Positions 51,433 through 55,879 of a stretch of DNA of 55,879 nucleotides are shown one piece after another. A program made the position numbers and the translations under genes. The stretch is from positions 1 to 55,879 of the forward strand of contig CASDTU010000013.1 in the NCBI GenBank assembly GCA_949283775.1, given 5' to 3'. Below the pieces are notes generated by a model. The model did no database searches and was not told the DNA's origin. It saw only the letters and a list, made by a program, of their open reading frames with translations. Every line of letters starts with the position of its first letter. Position 1 is the stretch's first letter. Source of the DNA: an uncultured Bacillota bacterium (GTDB lineage: Bacteria; Bacillota; Clostridia; Christensenellales; Borkfalkiaceae).

Positions 51433-51596
51433 GAGTCGCGGGAGCTTTTCGGCGAAAAGGTTGTCGATAGAAAAAAGGTCTGCACGGAAGAAGCGGCTGC
51501 CGTACGCCAAAGGCAAGGCGGCATCAAAACGCGGCGTTTCAAGTCGAAAATACAGCCGTATCCGCGAAAGTATAAGACGGCTGAAAGCAAAAAAAC

Positions 51597-51640
51597 AAAA
51601 ATCCGGCGGCGCAAAAATTGCGCCGCCGGATTTTTGTCGT
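51597..51640 (+). terminator. Terminator, 18-bp perfect stem
   Basis: Arms 51597-51614 and 51618-51635, core TCCGGCGGCGCAA, loop AAA; the arms end in AAAAA and TTTTT so the stem includes its own T tract. Confidence 0.85.
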
Positions 51641-51725
51641 TGAAACGTCAGGAAAAACGGCGCAAAGATTGCAGGGGAGGAAACTAAAAAAAGTGCAGGA
51701 AATTGATGGGACGCATTCGAATCGG

Positions 51726-51754
51726 TTGCATATTTTTTATTTAAAAATTATAAT
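51726..51754 (+). promoter_or_regulatory. Sigma-A promoter of the ABC exporter
   Basis: TTGCAT (51726-51731), a 17-nt spacer and TATAAT (51749-51754), 34 bases before the GTG start at 51789. Confidence 0.75.
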
Positions 51755-51788
51755 AAAAAGGAAAGAAAAGCAAGAGAGAGAGAACTTC

Positions 51789-53501
51789 GTGAAGAGATAT
51801 TTTCAATATTTAAAAGAATATAAGCTGCAATGTATTTTGGGGCCGCTGTCCAAATGGATCGAGGCGGTATTGGAGCTTCTTGTGCCGCTTGTAATGGCAA
51901 AGATCATTGACATCGGCGTAGCGAACGGCGATCTGGCATATGTGTTCAAGGGCGGTGCGGTGATGCTGCTGATGGGAGCAGTCGGTTTCGGTTGTGCGGT
52001 ATTTTGCCAGCGGAGCGCATCCATCGTTTCGCAGGGATTCGGAACAAATGTCCGCAATGCGCTGTTTCGGCACATCAATACGCTTTCCTATCGGGAGCTG
52101 GATAAGATAGGTTCCTCGTCTTTGGTGACGCGGACGATGAACGACGTAAACCAGATGCAGACGGCGGTCGCGATGATCATACGGCTGGTCGTCCGCGCTC
52201 CGTTTATTGCGGCGGGGTCGGTCGTGCTGTGCCTGTTGCTGGATTGGCAGTTGGGACTGATCGTGACGGCAATTTCCGTTGCGGTCGGGCTCGTTTTGTG
52301 GGGCATCATGCACAAGACCGTTCCGTTTTATACGCGCAATCAAAAGCGGCTGGACCGTCTGACGCAGATCGCGGGCGACAATCTGGAAGGTGCGCGCGTT
52401 GTGCGGGCGTTTTGCAGTCAGGACAAAGAGAGAGCGCGCTTTGACGCGGCGGCGGACGATATGCTGGACAATTCTCTGCGGATCGGAAAGATCTCGGCAT
52501 GGCTGAATCCGTTGACGTATGCGCTCGTCAATTTCGGTGTGGCGATCGTGCTGTTCATCAGCGGATTCAAAGTGAATGCCGGCAATTTGACCAGCGGCGA
52601 AGTTATTGCGATCATCAACTACACTGCGCAGATTTTAAATGCGATGATCGTCATTTCCAATATTGTATCCCTGTTTACGAAGGCATACGCTTCGATGCGC
52701 CGCGTGAGCGAAGTGTTTGATATGCGCTCTTCGATCGACGAGGGCGGAAACGCGGAATGCGATCTGCAAGCGCCCGCGGTCGAAATGGAAAACGTGAGCT
52801 TTTCGTATGCGGGTACGGATCAATATTCCCTGCAAAACATCAGCCTTCGTATCGGGCGCGGAAGTACGGTGGGCATCATCGGCGGAACGGGCAGCGGCAA
52901 ATCGACGCTTGTAAATCTGCTGCCCCGTCTATACGACGCGAGCGAGGGGAACGTGAAGATCTTCGGGCACAACGTAAAGGAATATCCCACCCGAAACTTG
53001 CGGTTTTTGTTCGGGATCGTACCGCAAAACGCGGGGCTGTTTTCTGGAACGGTCCGCTCCAACCTGTATTGGGGAAAAGAGAACGCGACGGAAGAGGAGA
53101 TGGAAACGGCTTTAAAGGCTGCTTGCGCCTATGACTTTATCCAAGAAAAGGGCGGTTTGGATCAGCCCGTTACGGAAGGCGGAAAGAACTTTTCTGGCGG
53201 ACAGCGGCAGCGTCTGACGATCGCGCGGGCGCTGGTGGCGAGGCCGGAAATTTTGATCTTAGACGACAGCTGTTCGGCTTTGGATTTCACGACGGACGCC
53301 AACGTCCGCGCAAATCTTGCGGCAATGAAAGACGTAACGAAGATTTTGATTTCGCAGCGCGCATCGTCCATACGGAGCGCGGATATGATCTATGTTCTTC
53401 AAGACGGAGAGATCGTCGGACAGGGAAAGCATGACGAGCTGTATGCTTCGTGTGAACTGTATCGGGAGATCTGTGATTCGCAAGCGAGGGCGGAAGCATG
53501 A
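51789..53501 (+). CDS. ABC exporter half-transporter, degenerate ATP site subunit
   Basis: 570 aa, type IV ABC exporter: transmembrane domain (about residues 1-300) fused to an ATPase domain. I chose the GTG at 51789, where the family-like sequence begins (KRYFQYLKEYKLQCILG); the 57 codons upstream run through the promoter and terminator. Walker A is GGTGSGKST (about residue 369) and the signature motif is FSGGQRQR. The Walker B ends LILDDSCSALD, with Asp in place of the catalytic Glu, and the H-loop is ISQRASS, with Gln in place of His. This is the degenerate half of a heterodimer. The next gene overlaps by four bases (ATGA) and supplies the catalytic half. Confidence 0.92.
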   Translation: MKRYFQYLKEYKLQCILGPLSKWIEAVLELLVPLVMAKIIDIGVANGDLAYVFKGGAVMLLMGAVGFGCAVFCQRSASIVSQGFGTNVRNALFRHINTLSYRELDKIGSSSLVTRTMNDVNQMQTAVAMIIRLVVRAPFIAAGSVVLCLLLDWQLGLIVTAISVAVGLVLWGIMHKTVPFYTRNQKRLDRLTQIAGDNLEGARVVRAFCSQDKERARFDAAADDMLDNSLRIGKISAWLNPLTYALVNFGVAIVLFISGFKVNAGNLTSGEVIAIINYTAQILNAMIVISNIVSLFTKAYASMRRVSEVFDMRSSIDEGGNAECDLQAPAVEMENVSFSYAGTDQYSLQNISLRIGRGSTVGIIGGTGSGKSTLVNLLPRLYDASEGNVKIFGHNVKEYPTRNLRFLFGIVPQNAGLFSGTVRSNLYWGKENATEEEMETALKAACAYDFIQEKGGLDQPVTEGGKNFSGGQRQRLTIARALVARPEILILDDSCSALDFTTDANVRANLAAMKDVTKILISQRASSIRSADMIYVLQDGEIVGQGKHDELYASCELYREICDSQARAEA

Positions 53502-55291
53502 AAAAGAAGAATTTCAAAAAAGATTTGACAAGGCGCCTGCTTTCGTACGTCAGACCGTATAAAAGATATGTGGTCGGCGCTTTTTTATTCAGTATTTTTT
53601 ATGTCGGTTTCCTTCTGATCGGGCCTGTTCTGTACGGATATGCGATCGACGCCATGCTCGGAAAGGACCAGATGCAGGCGGAGCATTTCCGGACAGTGTT
53701 TGGAATGGTCGGGGCGTTTGCCGTATCCGTGCTTCTTGCGTCCGTTTCGCAAAAGCTCTTGGGAAACTGCGTAAATACGCTCTGCTACAAGTTGGTGAAA
53801 GATCTGCGCAAGGAAGCGTTTTACAGCATAACTTCGGCGCGGTTGCGGTATGTGGATTCGCACGCGCAGGGCGATATCGTAACGCGCGTAGTGAACGACG
53901 TGGACAGCATTTCCGATGGTTTGTTGCAGGGCGTATCCCAACTTTTTACGGGCGTTATGACGATTTTGATCACATTGGTGGTGATGTTTGTGATCAATCC
54001 GATCATTGCGGCGGTCGTGGTCGTTTTGACGCCGCTGTCTTTTTTTGTGGCGTCGTTTATCACAAAGCGGACGTTCCGCAGTTTCCGCGAGCAGGTGCGC
54101 GTGCAGGGAGAGCTTGCGGCGCATACCAAGGAGATGTGTTCAGGGCAAAAGACGGTCATTTTATTCAACGAAGAGAGTGCCTCGTGTGAAAAGTTTCAAA
54201 ATATCAATGCGCGGCTGTACGACATCGGCTGGCGCGCGCAATATTATTCGGCGCTCACCAATCCGAGCACGCGGTTTGTCAACGCCATCATATACGCGGT
54301 GGTCGGCGTGCTGGGCGCGGTATTCTGCATTTTGAGCGACGGCGGCGCTTTGGCATTGGGCGCGGTTACCCTGAGCGGTTTTTCGGTCGGTATGCTGTCA
54401 GTGTTTTTAAGCTATGCAAACCAATACACAAAGCCGTTTAACGAGATCTCAAACGTCGTGACGCAGCTGCAAAGCGCCTTTGCCTCCGCTTCGCGCGTAT
54501 TCGAGGTGATCGACGAAGAAAGCGAAACGTTGGAAGGCGAGCATCATTTGGCAAAAGTGCGCGGCGATTTTCGCATAGAGCACGCATATTTTTCCTATGA
54601 GCCGGGCCAGAAACTGATCGAGAATTTGAACGTCGACGTAAAAGCGGGCAGTAAAATTGCGATCGTAGGGCCTACGGGCTGCGGCAAAACGACGCTGATC
54701 AATTTATTGATGCGGTTTTACGATTTAAACAGCGGCAGGATCCTGATCGACGGGGTGGATATCCGCGAGATCCCGCTCAACGAATACCGAAAAATGTTCG
54801 GCATGGTGTTGCAGGACAGCTTTTTGGCGAATGAAACGGTTGCCTGGAATATTGCTTACGGAAAAGAGGACGCGACGCCGAAAGAGATCGAAGAGGCGGC
54901 GAAGGCGGCGTATTGCGATTTCTTTATCCGCAATTTGGAAAAGGGATACGACACGGTCTTAGGCGGCAATACCAGCATATCGCAAGGGGAAAAGCAGCTT
55001 TTGTGTATTGCGCGCGTGATGCTTGCAAATCCTCCGCTTTTGATTTTGGACGAAGCGACTTCGAATATCGATACGATGACGGAAATGCGTATACAGAAAG
55101 CGTTTCATAAGATCATGCAGGGCAGGACGTCGTTTATCGTTGCGCACCGTTTGTCCACGATCTTGGACGCCGATCTCATTCTTGTCATGAATCACGGCTC
55201 CGTGATCGAACAGGGGACGCATGCGCAGCTGATGGAAAAGCAAGGTTTCTACTGCGCGCTGTACAATTCGCAGTTTGCAAAGACGGAATAA
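53498..55291 (+). CDS. ABC exporter half-transporter, catalytic subunit
   Basis: 597 aa. It has the same layout: membrane domain then ATPase. Walker A is GPTGCGKTT (about residue 389), Walker B ends LLILDEATSNID with the catalytic Glu, and the H-loop is VAHRLS. The signature motif is ISQGEKQLL in place of LSGGQ, so the composite sites of the pair are unequal: one canonical, one degenerate. This is the pattern of BmrCD/LmrCD-like multidrug exporters. The start ATG (53498) overlaps the stop of the first subunit, giving coupled translation. The substrate is unknown. Confidence 0.93.
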   Translation: MKKKNFKKDLTRRLLSYVRPYKRYVVGAFLFSIFYVGFLLIGPVLYGYAIDAMLGKDQMQAEHFRTVFGMVGAFAVSVLLASVSQKLLGNCVNTLCYKLVKDLRKEAFYSITSARLRYVDSHAQGDIVTRVVNDVDSISDGLLQGVSQLFTGVMTILITLVVMFVINPIIAAVVVVLTPLSFFVASFITKRTFRSFREQVRVQGELAAHTKEMCSGQKTVILFNEESASCEKFQNINARLYDIGWRAQYYSALTNPSTRFVNAIIYAVVGVLGAVFCILSDGGALALGAVTLSGFSVGMLSVFLSYANQYTKPFNEISNVVTQLQSAFASASRVFEVIDEESETLEGEHHLAKVRGDFRIEHAYFSYEPGQKLIENLNVDVKAGSKIAIVGPTGCGKTTLINLLMRFYDLNSGRILIDGVDIREIPLNEYRKMFGMVLQDSFLANETVAWNIAYGKEDATPKEIEEAAKAAYCDFFIRNLEKGYDTVLGGNTSISQGEKQLLCIARVMLANPPLLILDEATSNIDTMTEMRIQKAFHKIMQGRTSFIVAHRLSTILDADLILVMNHGSVIEQGTHAQLMEKQGFYCALYNSQFAKTE

Positions 55292-55311
55292 ATACAGAAT
55301 ACAAAAGTATG

Positions 55312-55351
55312 ACTGCGGACAGGTTTTGCAAAACCTGTCCGCAGTTGTTTT
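55312..55351 (+). terminator. ABC exporter terminator, 34-bp perfect palindrome
   Basis: Palindrome 55312-55345 (half ACTGCGGACAGGTTTTG), then TGTTTTA. Its centre, GGTTTTGCAAAACC, resembles that of the radA terminator (7569). Confidence 0.8.
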
Positions 55352-55385
55352 AGGCAAGAATATTTCAGACATTTTTTATGCGATA

Positions 55386-55418
55386 CAAAAACTCTCTCCG
55401 CAATTTTTACGGAGAGAG
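55386..55418 (-). terminator. Terminator of the small minus-strand gene
   Basis: CTCTCTCCG (55392-55400) and CGGAGAGAG (55410-55418) form a 9-bp stem. On the minus strand it is followed by TTTTTG. Confidence 0.75.
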
Positions 55419-55446
55419 CAATGTTTTATCAATCCATCTATCTGTC

Positions 55447-55498
55447 AGAAGATAAAAGGCTTTATTTTTCTATCGGAAGATAGAGGACTTTATTTTTG
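55447..55498. repeat. 24-bp imperfect direct repeat
   Basis: AGAAGATAAAAGGCTTTATT at 55447 and GGAAGATAGAGGACTTTATT at 55475, each followed by TTT. It overlaps the 3' end of the small gene. Confidence 0.6.
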
Positions 55499-55621
55499 CG
55501 GCGTGCGGTTGCCGTCTTTGTCAATGAGCATAGTCGGTCGCTCGTCTTTGAGAGCCATCAAATATTCGTTGTACTGTTCGTCTGTCAATGTGCGTACTTT
55601 TTGTTTTTTCTTTTTAGCCAT
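55490..55621 (-). CDS. Small charged protein, 43 aa, unknown function
   Basis: Minus-strand frame with ATG at 55621 and TAA at 55490. GGGAG lies nine bases upstream, and a hairpin with T tract lies 72 bases past the stop. The product begins MAKKKKQKVRTLTDEQYNEY, contains an acidic/basic alternating middle and ends DKDGNRTPQK. The Lys-rich start, a single TDEQYNEYL helix and the lack of a membrane segment suggest a small soluble, perhaps nucleic-acid- or ribosome-associated protein, but I do not recognise it. Ribosome binding site and terminator together make it more than a chance frame. Confidence 0.65.
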   Translation of the reverse strand: MAKKKKQKVRTLTDEQYNEYLMALKDERPTMLIDKDGNRTPQK

Positions 55622-55879
55622 ATTTTAAAACTCCCTTTGGGTTTTCTATCAGTATGGCCCAGGGCAAAGCGATTTATTCGTTTTTCGAGCAAATTTCGAT
55701 GCTTCCGATCGAAATGCCCGTCCGCCGCGAAAAAGACGGAAACAGGCGGATCCCGCGGAAAATAAAAAAGCGAAAAGTTTTTTGGAAAGAGGCCGAGAAT
55801 GTTTTCGAATAAAAAGGGGAGCCGACTTTGCGCAAGTAAATAAAGAAACAGGTCAAATAAAAAAACGAAGGCAAAAAAA
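55622..55879. other. Intergenic sequence to the window edge
   Basis: 258 bases. I see no gene, hairpin or convincing promoter. The 5' end carries the upstream region of the small minus-strand gene. Confidence 0.5.

Larger units (their letters stand above)
51433..51788 (+). other. Intergenic region after spoIVA
   Basis: 356 bases: a terminator (51597-51640) and the promoter of the ABC exporter (51726-51754). A 60-codon frame from TTG 51461 runs through the terminator stem and is not supported. Confidence 0.7.

Noticed and set aside
51461-51643. 60-codon basic frame after spoIVA
   Set aside because: TTG start with the SD too close, and the frame spans the terminator at 51597.

Overview
The window reads as a chromosomal segment of a Gram-positive, spore-forming-lineage Clostridia-like Bacillota, probably an uncultured gut-type genome of roughly balanced GC. 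The evidence is gene content and order: a dGTPase-dnaG-rpoD-trmK-nif3-zinc ribbon cluster, lspA-rluD-pyrR, der-plsY-spoIVA, rpoB-rpoC, a short archaeal/eukaryal-type ProS, strong AGGAGG ribosome binding sites and many near-consensus sigma-A promoters. I cannot assign a genus from sequence alone.

Layout. 1-2.4 kb: the 3' end of valS, whose terminator has been split by an IS3-family (IS150-type) insertion sequence. 2.7-4.5 kb: a secreted beta-helix surface protein on the minus strand. 4.8-7.4 kb: a GNAT acetyltransferase, an MFS transporter and a very cysteine-rich repeat protein that may be a spore-coat protein. 7.6-10.6 kb (minus): radA, a fused ispDF and the S4-domain gene rqcP, with a 24-bp tandem repeat array. 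10.7-18.8 kb: rpoB-rpoC behind a consensus promoter and a leader with a possible 13-codon leader peptide. 19.3-25.6 kb: the macromolecular-synthesis cluster. 26-29 kb: a frameshifted DUF4422 gene, a DUF378 membrane protein, a glutamate-5-kinase-like enzyme (minus) and a lipoprotein. 29-32.7 kb (minus): transketolase and a phosphohexomutase. 33-35.5 kb: a DegV protein and proS. 35.9-41.5 kb: a divergent AraC regulator and a five-gene operon of two Gfo/Idh/MocA dehydrogenases, two TIM-barrel epimerases and a ThuA-like protein. 41.9-47.2 kb: lgt-pncB-coiled coil-lspA-rluD-pyrR. 47.4-51.4 kb: a small membrane protein, der, plsY and a divergent spoIVA. 51.8-55.3 kb: a heterodimeric ABC exporter, followed by a convergent 43-codon gene.

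How it fits together. Most genes are housekeeping (transcription, replication priming, tRNA charging, isoprenoid and phospholipid synthesis, lipoprotein maturation through Lgt and LspA). The accessory parts are the surface protein, the Cys-rich protein, the oxidative sugar operon, the exporter and the IS.

The most notable points are: a SpoIVA shortened by about 60 residues exactly where the Walker B/switch segment should be, with its ribosome binding site inside a terminator-like hairpin and a sigma-E-like promoter upstream; a 31-cysteine repeat protein preceded by a sigma-K-like -10 element; the IS placed in the loop of the valS terminator; a rpoBC leader with a mini-ORF and competing hairpins; a transporter-less oxidoreductase/epimerase/ThuA operon with a palindrome overlapping the regulator's -10; and long perfect inverted repeats at nearly every convergent gene junction, together with unrelated short tandem repeats just after several stop codons.
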